In this document: positions 48,179-57,488 of the stretch, in pieces
Layout: each line of letters opens with the position of its first letter
Numbering within the stretch: position 1 is the stretch's first letter
NCBI RefSeq assembly: GCF_014640675.1
Contig: NZ_BMHK01000006.1
Coordinates: 97,473 to 161,472, forward strand
Reading direction: 5' to 3'
Source of the DNA: Novosphingobium endophyticum
Lineage (GTDB): Bacteria; Pseudomonadota; Alphaproteobacteria; Sphingomonadales; Sphingomonadaceae
DNA: 64,000 nucleotides
Made by a program: the position numbers and the translations under genes
The notes under the pieces: model-generated
The model's input: only the letters and a program-made list of their open reading frames with translations
What the model was told of the DNA's origin: nothing
Database searches by the model: none

Positions 48179-49657
48179 GTGAAATTCATCGCATTGCTGC
48201 GGCTCGTCCCTGTGCTCTTCGCGGTGCTCCCCCTCCCGGCGGCACGCGCCGACACCCTCGAGGAGGCGGTGCGCAAAGCCTATGACAACAATCCGGGCCT
48301 TGCCGGAAACCGTGCGCTCACGCGGGCAGCGGACGAACTGGTCACCCAGGCCAAGGGTGCATACGGTCCGAGCCTGACCCTGAGCGCGAGCCACGACTAT
48401 TCGCTGCGGCGGACCGCGATCGAGGACAGCATCTTCGAGGAAGAAGGCTTCGGCACGACGGCTTCGGTCACGCTGTCCCAGCCGATCTTCACATCGGGAC
48501 GGCTAGCCTCGGGTCTCGATGCGGCAAGGGCGGGCCGGATGGTCGCGCGGGAGAACTTGCGCGCCGGCACCCAGCAGCTGATTCTCGACGTCGTCAGCGC
48601 CTATGCCTCGCTGCGGCGCGATATCGCGCTCTACGGCGTGGCGAAGGAAATCCACGGGCTGCTGCGACAGCAGCGCGACGTGACGCTGGCGCGGTTCCGG
48701 CTGCGCGATTCTACGCAGCCCGATGTCGACCAGACCGACAACCGGCTACAGATCGCCGCCAGACGCGTCATCGTCGCCCGCGCCGCGGTGGAGGCCAGCG
48801 CGGCGCGATACCGCAATCTGGTGGGCACCTATCCGGAAAGGCTCGAGCCGCTACCGGCCCTGCCCGACCCGCCGACGCTCGAGACGCTTTACGTGGAGGC
48901 CGAAGCACACAACCCGGCGCTCCCGGCCGCCAGATTTACCGAGCGGCGATCGCGCGCGGCCGTCGCCGCCGCCCGCGCCGCAATGGGACCGCAGGTGAGC
49001 GTCTTTGCCACGGGACAGCGCGCGCCTGTGACGCCCTATCAGAACACCAACCACACCGAATCGATCGTCGCCGGCGTCGGCGTGACGATGCCTCTCAATT
49101 CGGGCGGCCAGCTCTCCGCCGCCGTGCGCGAGGCCACCCAGCGCAATCTGGCCGATCAGCAGTTCACCGAGCAGACGCGGCGCGACATGCGCGAAACCCT
49201 CGCCACCGACTGGAACCTGTACCGGGCCGCGAGCGAGGCCCTGCCGCGCTATCAGGCCGCCGTGCGCGCGGCGGAAAGCGCGGTCGCGGGCGTGAAGCAG
49301 CAGGAGACCTCGGGCATCCGAACACTGCGCGATGTGCTCGATGTCACCAACGACCTGCTCACCGCGCGCACCAGCGCGGCCGAAACGCAGGCAGAACTCT
49401 ACATCCGCAAGGCCGCCGTGCTGCGCGATACCGGACTGCTGACGATCGGGCTGTTCTCGGACGAGGCGGCGTACGATCCGGACAGCTACAGGCCCACGGC
49501 CTCCGTTCTTGCCGGTCTGCCGCTGCGCCCGGCGCTCGATCCGATCGACCGCCTCCTGCGCGATTCCCATGTCCGCCCGACGCGGATCGAAATCGAAGAC
49601 TCCGCGGCTTTCGAATGGGAGGGCACGCACGACGCCGCTCCGCAACCGCCGCGATAG
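48179..49657 (+). CDS. TolC-family outer membrane efflux protein
   Basis: 492 residues from GTG 48179 (AAGGGG upstream). Signal peptide MKFIALLRLVPVLFAVLPLP then AARA-D. Mature start TLEEAVRKAYDNNPGLAGNR is typical of TolC/PrtF, with two TolC repeats (SVTLSQPIFTSGRLASGLDA and GVGVTMPLNSGGQLSAAVRE). It forms the outer-membrane tunnel of a type I secretion or efflux system. It is divergent from the truncated PrtD-like gene, so its original partner is broken; another inner-membrane pump may now use it. Confidence 0.9.
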   Translation: MKFIALLRLVPVLFAVLPLPAARADTLEEAVRKAYDNNPGLAGNRALTRAADELVTQAKGAYGPSLTLSASHDYSLRRTAIEDSIFEEEGFGTTASVTLSQPIFTSGRLASGLDAARAGRMVARENLRAGTQQLILDVVSAYASLRRDIALYGVAKEIHGLLRQQRDVTLARFRLRDSTQPDVDQTDNRLQIAARRVIVARAAVEASAARYRNLVGTYPERLEPLPALPDPPTLETLYVEAEAHNPALPAARFTERRSRAAVAAARAAMGPQVSVFATGQRAPVTPYQNTNHTESIVAGVGVTMPLNSGGQLSAAVREATQRNLADQQFTEQTRRDMRETLATDWNLYRAASEALPRYQAAVRAAESAVAGVKQQETSGIRTLRDVLDVTNDLLTARTSAAETQAELYIRKAAVLRDTGLLTIGLFSDEAAYDPDSYRPTASVLAGLPLRPALDPIDRLLRDSHVRPTRIEIEDSAAFEWEGTHDAAPQPPR

Positions 49658-49665
49658 TTCCCTCC

Positions 49666-50673
49666 TCAGCCCGCCGGCCGGCACAAGTCGGCGACGAAGC
49701 CCCGGTGGTCCGAACCGACGTCCGGCCCGATCCTGATCGCCGTCACCCGCCAGTCCCGGCCCACGATAAGGTGATCGATCTGCCACAGACCGGGCAGGGA
49801 ACGGCCGCGAATCGTGCTGGGCCAGGTCGGCCGCCCGGTTGGCGTCACCCGCAGGCCATTGCGCGCCGCGAAGTCCCGCAAGAGCCGCATCCTTGGCGAC
49901 ATGTTGAAATCCCCCATGATCAGGGCGCTGGCGGAATGGCCCAAGTATTCGTCGAGTTTCAGCAACTCGTAACGTTGTGCGCCGACCGGCAATGGACGTG
50001 AAAGGTGGACGGCAAATATGCGCGTGTCGGGCAGAGCCTGACGGTCGGCGCCTGTCGTACCGGACCCGAACGTCATCGTCACGGCCGAAAGCGCCTTGCG
50101 GTTGTCCGCATCGCCATGGGCCAGCGATTGCGCGCCCAACGGCGCCGCGCGCGAATACAGCAGCGTCGAGCAACGCCCGCCGCCAAGGCAGGACCGCCAA
50201 TAGGGATAGCGCTCCTGCAACACGTTCCGTAGTGCCAGACCCGTCCTGAGTTCGGCCACGCCAACGACTTGCGGCTGTTCCGCGTCAAGCCAGTCGGCGA
50301 TCCGGTCCGGCTGCTCGGGATGATGGGCGTTGATCCAGGCGACACGCAACCGCTGGGCCGAAGGGCCGCACGTTACCGGCTCGGATCTCTCCGGGAACAG
50401 CACCGCGAGACCCGGAACGCAGCACAGAAGAAGCAGCACCCGCCCAGGCCAGCGCCGCGCGCGAAACGCCAGGAACACAGCCAGCAACAGGCTGCCTGCC
50501 GCCAGTGGCGCCGCCGCCAGGTTGATCAGATCGAGTACGGCGTAGCTGCCGCCAAACCGCGCGGCGGCTAGAAGCAGAAGGCAGACGACAAGCCCGAACC
50601 GGGCGGCACGGTGCATCGGGGAGAGCCGGCGGCCGTGGCCTCGCCTCGCAACGGATGCCCAGCGATTCTGCAA
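49666..50673 (-). CDS. Membrane-anchored endonuclease/exonuclease/phosphatase family protein
   Basis: 335 residues from the first ATG (50673); ATG 50616 (MHRAARFGLVVCLLLLAAAR) leads directly into the membrane part and may be the real start. About three N-terminal helices (AAPLAAGSLLLAVFLAFRAR, RVLLLLCCVPGLAVLF) are followed by an EEP domain with VAWINAHHP, VVGVAELRTG, SASALIMGDFNMSPR and IDHLIVGRDW then GSDHRGFVADL. These carry the catalytic Glu, Asp-x-Asn and Ser-Asp-His. Substrate unknown (nucleic acid or phospholipid type). Converges on tolC with 8 bases between. Confidence 0.8.
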   Translation of the reverse strand: MQNRWASVARRGHGRRLSPMHRAARFGLVVCLLLLAAARFGGSYAVLDLINLAAAPLAAGSLLLAVFLAFRARRWPGRVLLLLCCVPGLAVLFPERSEPVTCGPSAQRLRVAWINAHHPEQPDRIADWLDAEQPQVVGVAELRTGLALRNVLQERYPYWRSCLGGGRCSTLLYSRAAPLGAQSLAHGDADNRKALSAVTMTFGSGTTGADRQALPDTRIFAVHLSRPLPVGAQRYELLKLDEYLGHSASALIMGDFNMSPRMRLLRDFAARNGLRVTPTGRPTWPSTIRGRSLPGLWQIDHLIVGRDWRVTAIRIGPDVGSDHRGFVADLCRPAG

Positions 50674-50689
50674 GTCGGGTCCCCTCGGC

Positions 50690-50767
50690 TCAGATCCTCG
50701 TAGCCGCGCGCGGGTGGCAGGTCAGCGACAGCGTCAGGCTGGCAAGCGCTGCGAAGCAGATGCGCAT
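50690..50767 (-). CDS. Possible 25-residue peptide with strong ribosome binding site
   Basis: ATG 50767 follows AGGAG by 8 bases and encodes MRICFAALASLTLSLTCHPR-AATRI before TGA. A short positively charged end and a hydrophobic stretch look like a signal or lipoprotein-type peptide (LTC). It lies in the 141-base gap between the LysR gene and the EEP gene on their strand, and could be a leader or a real small protein. Confidence 0.35.
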   Translation of the reverse strand: MRICFAALASLTLSLTCHPRAATRI

Positions 50768-50814
50768 GAAACGATCTCCTGTCTGCGCGGGAGGCGCGGC
50801 CGCGCCACGTCGAA

Positions 50815-51699
50815 TCAGAGGCCCGCCTGCAGCAACCACTCGTGGAAGATGCGCACAGGGCGCGTTTCGAGCGCTTTGGGGCGGCAGATGAACCAGTAGC
50901 GATAAGGGCTGTCGACATTCGTGTCGAAGAGAAGCGCGAGCCGGTTGTCATGCGCGCGGCGGAAGTGGTCGTCATGCATGATCGCGATGCCGAGGCCCTG
51001 CGCCGCGGCCTCCAGCACAAGCTGCCCCGAATCGAACTTGTCGACCGAGGCCGGCTCGACATCGGACATGCCGATCGCCGCTTTCCACGCGTCGAGGCTT
51101 TCGGGCAGGTCGTTGTGGATCAGGAAGGTCTGCTTGGAGAGCTTTTCCGCGTCGGGGACGGGACCGATCTCCCTGGCGACTTCCGTCGAGACGATGGCGT
51201 AGACCTTGTTCTGGTCGAGCTGGATCCGGTAGAAACCGGGATCCGGTTCCTTCGAAAGGATGATCGCGGCATCGAGCGTATCGCCCACCCGATCCTCAAG
51301 GTGCGTGCCGGTGTCGATGTCGATGTGCAGGCGCGGGTGCAGCTTGCGCAGTTCGGGCAGTCGCGGGAACAGGCGCTGGCCGCCGAACAGCGAGGGCACG
51401 CCGAGGTGCAGTCGCCATACCTGCCCGCGATCGATCTGGGATTCCACCGCCTCAGCCAGTTCCTCCAGCTTGGGGCCGACGACATTGTAGAATGCCTGCC
51501 CCTCGTCGGTCAGCTTCATCGACTGGTGCTGCCGCGTGAACAGGCGCTTGCCCGTGAAGTCCTCCAGCGCGGCGACGCGGCGGGACAGGGCGGAAGGCGA
51601 AAGCGCCAGCTCGTTCGCGGCCGCCTTGGCGGAACCAAGGCGTACTACGCGTACGAAGGCCTCAAGCGCGCGCAGGGGGGGCAGTCGGCGGATCGGCAA
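50815..51699 (-). CDS. LysR-family transcriptional regulator (GcvA-like)
   Basis: 294 residues from ATG 51699. N-terminal helix-turn-helix MPIRRLPPLRALEAFVRVVR, then GSAKAAANELALSPSALSRR, is close to the GcvA group (PPL-x-AL-x-x-F). The effector domain covers residues ~90-290 (LGVPSLFGGQRLFPRLPELR, GQLVLEAAAQGLGIAIMHDD). The target is not obvious from neighbours; corC lies upstream in the same direction and the possible peptide and EEP genes downstream. Confidence 0.9.
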   Translation of the reverse strand: MPIRRLPPLRALEAFVRVVRLGSAKAAANELALSPSALSRRVAALEDFTGKRLFTRQHQSMKLTDEGQAFYNVVGPKLEELAEAVESQIDRGQVWRLHLGVPSLFGGQRLFPRLPELRKLHPRLHIDIDTGTHLEDRVGDTLDAAIILSKEPDPGFYRIQLDQNKVYAIVSTEVAREIGPVPDAEKLSKQTFLIHNDLPESLDAWKAAIGMSDVEPASVDKFDSGQLVLEAAAQGLGIAIMHDDHFRRAHDNRLALLFDTNVDSPYRYWFICRPKALETRPVRIFHEWLLQAGL

Positions 51700-51766
51700 T
51701 GGAGTTCTTTTCGTCGCTGTGGCTGGTCACGCGATCCGCACTGCGGATCGCGCGGCCCTATGTGAG

Positions 51767-52690
51767 CTATTCGTGCTCGTTTTCCAAGCCTTCCCGTGGC
51801 GGATGAAGACGAAGGCGGGTCACATGGCGTTCATTGCCTTCGATAATCTCGATCCGCCAGCCGCTGTCATGCTCCAGGATCGTGCCCACCTGCGGAACCT
51901 GCTCGGCCAGGACGAAAGCCAGGCCGCCCAGGGTATCCACAGCTTCCTCGACTTCGGCCAGGCGCGAATCGATGCGTTCGGCGACTTCCTCCAGCTCGAC
52001 CCGCGCGTCGGCCTCCCACATGCCGTCCTCGAGCGGGATCAGCAGTTCGCCGGGCGTCTCGTCGTGTTCATCCTCGATATCGCCGACGATCTCCTCGACG
52101 AGGTCCTCGATGGTGATGATGCCGTCGGTGCCCGAATATTCATCGATCACCACGGCCAGGTGCGTGCGCCGCGCGCGCATGTCGGCCAGCACGTCGAGCG
52201 CGCCGCGCGACTGGGGCACGTAGAGCGGCTGGCGCAGGAGGTCACTCCAGTCGAGCGGCGCCTGATCGCCGCGCGCGAGGATCGGGAACACGTCCTTGAT
52301 GTGGATCATGCCCTTTATCTCGTCGAGCGATTCGCCGTAGACGGGCATGCGGCTGTGGCCATGCTCGGCGAAGGCCGCGACCACTTCGTCCCATGTCGCC
52401 GACGCCGGAATCGCGACGATATCCGCCCGCGGCACGGCCACGTCGTCGGCGTCGTGCTCGCTGAAATGGAGCAGGTTGCGCAGCATCTGCCGTTCGAGCA
52501 ACGACAAGTCACCGTTGGACGGGCCGTCCGTCGCGGTGTCGCCCTCGTGTTCGTTGATGACTTCCTCGATCTGCGCGCGGAGCGACTGATCGACGTCGGA
52601 TTGGAAAAGTCGCCTGACGACACGCCAAAGCGTGCCGCTACTGTCCGGTTCTCCCGAGCCGGGCTCGGCGTGGCGGCCATTGTCGGCCAT
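51767..52690 (-). CDS. CBS-domain protein CorC-like
   Basis: 307 residues without membrane segments. Two CBS domains around residues 75-200 (VPRADIVAIPASATWDEVVA, HSRMPVYGESLDEIKGMIHI then KDVFPILARGD), followed by the CorC_HlyC domain (LGGLAFVLAEQVPQVGTILE then RIEIIEG). DEYSGTDGIITIEDLVEEIV is highly characteristic. CorC assists magnesium/cobalt handling; the DUF21 membrane domain of CorB/TlyC relatives is lacking. It follows ybeY by 28 bases in the conserved phoH-ybeY-corC order. Confidence 0.92.
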   Translation of the reverse strand: MADNGRHAEPGSGEPDSSGTLWRVVRRLFQSDVDQSLRAQIEEVINEHEGDTATDGPSNGDLSLLERQMLRNLLHFSEHDADDVAVPRADIVAIPASATWDEVVAAFAEHGHSRMPVYGESLDEIKGMIHIKDVFPILARGDQAPLDWSDLLRQPLYVPQSRGALDVLADMRARRTHLAVVIDEYSGTDGIITIEDLVEEIVGDIEDEHDETPGELLIPLEDGMWEADARVELEEVAERIDSRLAEVEEAVDTLGGLAFVLAEQVPQVGTILEHDSGWRIEIIEGNERHVTRLRLHPPREGLENEHE

Positions 52691-52718
52691 CGTGTCTGGT
52701 TACCCTTTTGATGCAGAA

Positions 52719-53204
52719 TCAGCCGTCATATGGGTTGCCGATACCCAGAAGGGCAAGAGCTTTCGTTTCGAGGGCTTCCATCGCGTCGGCGTCCTCGGGT
52801 GAAATCTCGTGGTCGTGCCCCGCGAGGTGGAGCAGTCCGTGGATGATCAGGTGCGCGGCATGGTCCTGCGCGGAAATGCCTTTTTCCGCCGCCTCGCGCG
52901 CGCAGGTCTCATGGGCGAGAGCAATGTCGCCCAGCATCTCGGGCGGCCCCTCGGAGGCCAGATCCAGCAGTTCGGCGCGTTCCAGCATGGGGAAGGAAAG
53001 CACGTTGGTGGGCTTGTCCTTGCCGCGCCACTCGCGGTTGAGGACGTGCACTTCCTCGTCCGAGGTGAAGAGCAGGCTGGCGGTGAGGCGCGGATTGGCC
53101 AGTTCTGGCGCGACCCGCCGCAACGCTTCGAGCGCGCGCTCGGCCACGTCGGACCAGTCAGTGCCGGCGGGCCAGGGGGCTTCGATGTCGGTTTCGAGAT
53201 GCAT
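52719..53204 (-). CDS. ybeY: rRNA maturation RNase YbeY
   Basis: 161 residues from ATG 53204 (MHLETDIEAPWPAGTDW); codons further upstream are encoded by a repeat. The zinc motif H-x3-H-x5-H is present in HLIIHGLLHLAGHDHEISPE, and LNREWRGKDKPTNVLSFPML and GDIALAHETC are family signatures. Needed for 16S rRNA 3'-end maturation and ribosome quality control. Between phoH and ybeY, usually adjacent, lie repeats and a DUF6188-like gene here. Confidence 0.95.
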   Translation of the reverse strand: MHLETDIEAPWPAGTDWSDVAERALEALRRVAPELANPRLTASLLFTSDEEVHVLNREWRGKDKPTNVLSFPMLERAELLDLASEGPPEMLGDIALAHETCAREAAEKGISAQDHAAHLIIHGLLHLAGHDHEISPEDADAMEALETKALALLGIGNPYDG

Positions 53205-53215
53205 GCCGCTCCCTA

Positions 53216-53240
53216 CCCGTTCGTGTCGCGCGAAGTCGAG
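53216..53240. repeat. Single arm of the uvrA-type palindromic element (left)
   Basis: CCCGTTCGTGTCGCGCGAAG followed by TCGAG matches the left arm of the palindrome in uvrA with few changes. It lies 12 bases upstream of the ybeY ATG and is the left boundary of the DUF6188 segment. Confidence 0.75.
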
Positions 53241-53321
53241 GTCCCCAATGCGGCACATGTGGCCCTGCCCGCCAGAGGGGACGCGATATTGGGGCACAAA
53301 TGACTGAAAATCGGGGATTCT

Positions 53322-53457
53322 CCCCCCTCCTCTTCAGAGGAGGGGGCTGGGGGTGGTGGCGACGCGTCAGCGTCGCGTGCGGTCCGGCACCACCCCGCTG
53401 CGACTACCACCGCCTCGCGGGCGCAAGTCTCGCTCCCCTCCTCTGAAGAGGAGGGGA
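53322..53457. repeat. Pair of CCCCTCCTC palindromes with structured spacer
   Basis: CCCCTCCTC-TTCA-GAGGAGGGG near 53324-53345 and CCCCTCCTC-TGAA-GAGGAGGGG near 53434-53455 flank about 90 bases. Within the spacer GACGCGTCAGCGTCGCG and other short inverted segments can pair. It fits a dispersed BIME-like intergenic unit. No gene lies between 53205 and 53519. Confidence 0.75.
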
Positions 53458-53519
53458 CGGCGGCTAACGAGACATGTTCCAGTGACCAGTTTCGGCCGGA
53501 ATGTTGGGGGAAGCGGACG

Positions 53520-53945
53520 TCAGTAGATTGCGACTCCGCCACCTCCCAACGCGACGACTGACATTCCTCCATTCTCAGGAAGCAGCGAAATTTGCCATCC
53601 CTCGTAACCGGAAGAGTTATTGAACGCGTCAAGCCTTATCCCATCTTCAAAATGGAGGGCGAGGTCAGATGTTTGGCTGTCCACGGATATGCCTATTATC
53701 GATCGCGAGCCTATAAGTTCATTCGCAGTCGCCGCCCCATCTACAGGGGCTGGAAGGCCGAATTGCTGCCCATCATCCTCATCCGCAAAGGCGATCAGAC
53801 CACCTGTCACGATACGCCATGGGACTGGAAGAGCAATGCTGCCACCACCCGCGATATTGATTGCCCAGTCTGCCTCTCGCCGAGCAATTTCGCATTGCCG
53901 CCCGAACAGCGCTTTCTCAACCATTGGGAGCCAATCTATGTTCAT
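53520..53945 (-). CDS. DUF6188-like protein
   Basis: 141 residues from ATG 53945 (MNIDWLPMVEKALFGRQCEI). Visible pattern: WAINIAGGGSIALPVPWRIV, GQQFGLPAPVDGAA, SDLALHFEDGIRLDAFNNSS and GYEGWQISL. The FNNSSGYEGW end is what I associate with DUF6188, a family often found as a possible immunity or stress protein. Composition is closer to AT than its neighbours (ATTGATTGCC and similar). It splits phoH from ybeY and is bracketed by the two arms of a palindromic repeat, a sign of recent arrival. Confidence 0.7.
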   Translation of the reverse strand: MNIDWLPMVEKALFGRQCEIARREADWAINIAGGGSIALPVPWRIVTGGLIAFADEDDGQQFGLPAPVDGAATANELIGSRSIIGISVDSQTSDLALHFEDGIRLDAFNNSSGYEGWQISLLPENGGMSVVALGGGGVAIY

Positions 53946-54078
53946 AGCCCTAAGGTTGGCACCTGTTCTGAACGTCCGCAACGTCGGCGTGTCCGGAACG
54001 GCAACTTCGCGGCGCAAGATCGCAATAGCTGCCGTGGCATATCTGGCGGTAGACCGGTTCGGTCCGCCCGCCGTGCCC

Positions 54079-54101
54079 CGACTTCGCTCGACACGAACGG
54101 G
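54079..54101. repeat. Single arm of the uvrA-type palindromic element (right)
   Basis: CGACTTCGCTCGACACGAAC followed by GGG is the opposite-orientation arm of the element seen at 53216-53240. It ends 10 bases before the 3' end of phoH. Confidence 0.75.
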
Positions 54102-54111
54102 AGGTTGATCG

Positions 54112-55131
54112 CTACTCCGCCGGCCCCTCATAGGCCTCGACGATCCGCCCCACGATCGGGTGGCGTACCACGTCCGCCGCCGTGAACCGCGTGATCTCGA
54201 TGCCTTCCACTTCTTCCAGCTTGCTCACCGCATCGGCCAGGCCGCTCATCCTGTCGCCGCCTGGGATGTCGACCTGCTTCGGATCGCCGCAGATCACCAT
54301 GCGGCTGTTCTGGCCGAAGCGGGTGAGGAACATCTTCATCTGTTCGCGCGTGGTGTTTTGCGCCTCGTCGAGGATGACGAAGGCATCGGCCAGCGTGCGC
54401 CCGCGCATGAAGGCGATCGGCGCGATCTCGATCTCGCCCGAGCCGAGGCGGCGTTCGACCTGCTCGGGCGGCATGCAGTCATAGAGCGCGTCGTACAAGG
54501 GGCGCAGGTAGGGATCGACCTTGTCCTTCATGTCGCCGGGAAGGAAGCCCAGCTTCTCACCCGCCTCGACCGCCGGGCGCGAGAGGATCAGGCGCTGGAC
54601 CGAGCCGGTCATGAGTTGCGAAACCGCCTGCGCCACGGCGAGGTAGGTCTTGCCGGTACCCGCCGGGCCGAGCGCGAAGATCATGTCCGAGCGGGCCAGC
54701 GCGCGCATATACTCGATCTGCGTCGCCGAGCGCGGGACGATCGTCTTCTTGCGCGTGCGGATCATGATCGGCGGCGCGCCTTCGTCGCCGGCAATGATTC
54801 CTTCCAGCGTCGGTTCGGCGGACATGGAGATCAGCGATTCGACCGCGCCGGCATCGAGGTCCTGCCCCTGTTCCAGACGATGATACATGCCGGTAAGCGT
54901 TTCCCGGGCGCGGGCCACCGCGTCTTCCGGGCCTTCGATCTGGATGCGGTTGCCGCGCGCGGCGATATAGACGCCGAGCCGGTTCTCCACCTGCACGAGA
55001 TTGGCATCGAACTGTCCGAACAGGGCCCCCAGCAGCGCGGGTTCGTCGAACTGTATTTCGACACGAGCCCGACGATGCGTTTCGGGCCGGAACTGCGCCG
55101 GGTCATCGGCACGGGCTGCTTTGCGGGCCAT
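54112..55131 (-). CDS. phoH: PhoH family protein
   Basis: 339 residues from ATG 55131 ([20 protein letters not shown]), chosen for AAAGGAG just upstream; longer frames add unlikely leader. An N-terminal KH-like part ([37 protein letters not shown]) precedes the P-loop ATPase with [20 protein letters not shown] and [20 protein letters not shown]. PhoH/PhoL is linked to RNA metabolism through its constant neighbour ybeY. The C-terminal [19 protein letters not shown] is conserved. Confidence 0.94.
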   Translation of the reverse strand: MARKAARADDPAQFRPETHRRARVEIQFDEPALLGALFGQFDANLVQVENRLGVYIAARGNRIQIEGPEDAVARARETLTGMYHRLEQGQDLDAGAVESLISMSAEPTLEGIIAGDEGAPPIMIRTRKKTIVPRSATQIEYMRALARSDMIFALGPAGTGKTYLAVAQAVSQLMTGSVQRLILSRPAVEAGEKLGFLPGDMKDKVDPYLRPLYDALYDCMPPEQVERRLGSGEIEIAPIAFMRGRTLADAFVILDEAQNTTREQMKMFLTRFGQNSRMVICGDPKQVDIPGGDRMSGLADAVSKLEEVEGIEITRFTAADVVRHPIVGRIVEAYEGPAE

Positions 55132-55326
55132 GCGCTCCTTTCGGGCAAATCGTTTGTTCTGACTCGAAGATGGCCTCGCACTTCGCGCCATGCAAGCGCC
55201 GAGCACGGGTAAATGGAGCGCTTGGCGGTGGATAACCGGGCCGCCCGCCGCGAATGCCGCCAGCCGCCTGCCGAACCGTGGCGTCGCCGATTGCGGCACG
55301 GCGGCTGCGGGGGTATCCGGTAAAGC

Positions 55327-55902
55327 ATGACACTCCGCTACAATTGCCCGCTTCTCCTCGCCATTGCCGCGACGCTCGCCCTCGCGTCGTGCAAGGGCGA
55401 GGAGCCGAAGCCCGAACCCACCGCGACCGGCGAAACTTCGGACGCGGTCGTCACGCCCGTCACCGCCGAAAGCTGGCTGGCCGTTCATTTCGCGCCGGAT
55501 GTGCGGGGCGAGACCGACAAGCTGCTCTACGCCAGCGTCGAGACCGATCTGGACGGCGACGGCACCGACGAAGTCGTGGCCTATGTCGGCGGCCCGCTGA
55601 TGTGCGGCACGGGCGGCTGCAACCTCGTCGTGCTCAAGCGCGACGGCGAAGGCTTTCGCCAGGTGGGAGACCTGTCCGTGGTCCAGCTTCCGGTCGGCGT
55701 GCTGACGACGAAGACCAACGGCTGGCGGGATCTTGCCGTCTCGGTATCCGGCGGCGGCAGGCCCGGCGGGATCATGCGCGTGCCATTCGACGGCAAGGCC
55801 TATGCCGACAATCCCACGGTGAGCCCGGCCGGTCCGGTCGACACGATCGGCAAAGTGCTGGTCAAGGACGAACCGCTGAAGCCGCTCGATCCGGCGGAAT
55901 AA
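55327..55902 (+). CDS. Putative lipoprotein
   Basis: 191 residues from ATG 55327. Lipoprotein signal: MTLRYNCPLLLAIAATLALA followed by SCKGEEP, with lipobox LASC. The rest has no recognised family; SVETDLDGDGTDEVVAYVGG looks like an FG-GAP/calcium-type DxDxDGxxD loop and MCGTGGCNLVVLKRDGEGF follows. It would be anchored in the outer or inner membrane facing the periplasm. Divergent from phoH and convergent with miaB. Confidence 0.75.
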   Translation: MTLRYNCPLLLAIAATLALASCKGEEPKPEPTATGETSDAVVTPVTAESWLAVHFAPDVRGETDKLLYASVETDLDGDGTDEVVAYVGGPLMCGTGGCNLVVLKRDGEGFRQVGDLSVVQLPVGVLTTKTNGWRDLAVSVSGGGRPGGIMRVPFDGKAYADNPTVSPAGPVDTIGKVLVKDEPLKPLDPAE

Positions 55903-55919
55903 GGCGGCGGCAATAGTCC

Positions 55920-56028
55920 CGTCATCCCGGGCTCGCCCCGGGACCGCTGGCCGTCGTTAGGAGACACCTCTCGGTGAGGCTGCGCGTAAACATCGCCAGC
56001 GGTCCCGGGTCGAGCCCGGGATGACGAT
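55920..56028. repeat. Inverted pair of REP-like repeats between lipoprotein gene and miaB
   Basis: GTCATCCCGGGCTCGCCCCG (about 55921-55940, then GGACCGCTGG) and its counterpart CCAGCGGTCCCGGGTCGAGC with CCGGGATGAC (about 55996-56025), about 45 bases apart. The arms are near-perfect inverse copies. Same type as at 34.1 and 39.7 kb. It separates two convergent genes and could stop transcription in both directions. Confidence 0.82.
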
Positions 56029-56033
56029 TGTGC

Positions 56034-57368
56034 TCAAGCCGCCGCCGCCATCCGCGCGACCGCGCCAAGGCTGTTGGGACCGGCGCTGGTGATCTCGACT
56101 TCCAGCAGATCGCCCACCGCCGCATCGGCCTCGAAATGGACCGACTGCAGCCAGGGCGACTTGCCCAGCCACTGCCCCGCATGCTTGCCCTTGCGCTCGA
56201 CGAGGACCGTGCAGGTCTTGCCGAGGGAAGCCTCGTTGAACGCAAGCTGATGGCGATTGAGCGCGGCCTGAAGGCGCTGCAGGCGTTCGTCCATGACCGC
56301 GAGCGGGATCTGGTCCTCCATCGTCGCGGCGGGTGTGCCGGGGCGCGGCGAATACTTGAAGCTGAAGCACTGGGCATAGCCCGCCGCGTCGACCAGTTTC
56401 AGCGTGTCCTCGAACTCGGCATCGGTCTCTCCGGGGAAGCCGACGATGAAATCGCCCGAAAGCGCGATGTCGGGCCGGGCGGCGCGGACCTGCTCAAGGA
56501 TGCGCAGGTAACTCTCGACCGTATGGCTGCGGTTCATGGCCTTGAGCACGCGGTCATTGCCCGCCTGCACCGGCAGATGGAGGAACGGCATCAGCTTTTC
56601 GACTTCGCCGTGGGCCGCGATCAGCCCCTGCGTCATGTCGTTCGGGTGGCTGGTAGTATAGCGGATGCGCGCCAGATCGGGGATCGCGGCCAGTTCGCGG
56701 ATCAGGCCGTCGAGGCCGATCGCCTGCCCCTTCGTATTCTCTCCGGTCCAGGCATTGACGTTCTGGCCGAGCAGGGTGATTTCCCGCGCGCCGGCATCGA
56801 CCAGACGCTTTGCCTCGTCGATCAGGTCACCGTGCGGGCGCGAGACTTCGGCGCCGCGCGTGTAGGGCACCACGCAGTAGGTGCAGAACTTGTCGCAGCC
56901 TTCCTGCACGGTGAGGAAGGCGGTCGGCCCGGAACGGCGACGGCGCGGCAGCGCGTCGAACTTGGTTTCGGCCGGCATGTCGGTATCGGTGACGCGCTTG
57001 CCGGCCGCGGCATCGCGGATCATTTCGGGCAGGCGGTGGTAGGCCTGCGGGCCGACGACCATCTTCACCGAAGGCGCGCGCGCCATGATCTCCTCCCCCT
57101 CGGCCTGAGCGACGCAGCCGGCGACGGCGATCAGCGGCGAGGTGCCGTCCTCGCGCTTGAGGCGTCCGATGTCGGAATAGACCTTCTCGGCGGCCTTTTC
57201 ACGAATGTGGCAGGTGTTGAGCACGACAAGATCGGCATCCTCGCCCTCGGCGGCGGGGGCGATGCCCTGTTCGGCGAGGAGTTCGGCCATGCGGTCGCCG
57301 TCATAGACGTTCATCTGGCAGCCGAAGCTCTTGACCCGGTAGGTCCTGGGAGTCTGGGTTGGACGCAT
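56034..57368 (-). CDS. miaB: tRNA-2-methylthio-N6-isopentenyladenosine synthase MiaB
   Basis: 444 residues from ATG 57368; a GTG five codons upstream is possible. Radical SAM methylthiotransferase acting at A37 of tRNAs. The UPF0004 domain carries [31 protein letters not shown] and [11 protein letters not shown] (three Cys for the auxiliary cluster), then [20 protein letters not shown] for the SAM cluster. TRAM domain at the C-terminus ([20 protein letters not shown]). Precedes phoH in the usual core order. Confidence 0.96.
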   Translation of the reverse strand: MRPTQTPRTYRVKSFGCQMNVYDGDRMAELLAEQGIAPAAEGEDADLVVLNTCHIREKAAEKVYSDIGRLKREDGTSPLIAVAGCVAQAEGEEIMARAPSVKMVVGPQAYHRLPEMIRDAAAGKRVTDTDMPAETKFDALPRRRRSGPTAFLTVQEGCDKFCTYCVVPYTRGAEVSRPHGDLIDEAKRLVDAGAREITLLGQNVNAWTGENTKGQAIGLDGLIRELAAIPDLARIRYTTSHPNDMTQGLIAAHGEVEKLMPFLHLPVQAGNDRVLKAMNRSHTVESYLRILEQVRAARPDIALSGDFIVGFPGETDAEFEDTLKLVDAAGYAQCFSFKYSPRPGTPAATMEDQIPLAVMDERLQRLQAALNRHQLAFNEASLGKTCTVLVERKGKHAGQWLGKSPWLQSVHFEADAAVGDLLEVEITSAGPNSLGAVARMAAAA

Positions 57369-57488
57369 GGCGCGCCGATACACGCGTTTGGCGCGGTTTT
57401 GAAGGGGTGCGTGAGGCCGTCCGCGATGTCAGCTATCGGGGATCGGGTTTTCGTCGATGAAAGGCGGGAAAGTTGGGGGGAGCAGACA

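Noticed and set aside
53213-53632. Open frame across the CCCCTCCTC repeats upstream of ybeY
   Set aside because: It is made of repeat sequence and has no ribosome binding site.
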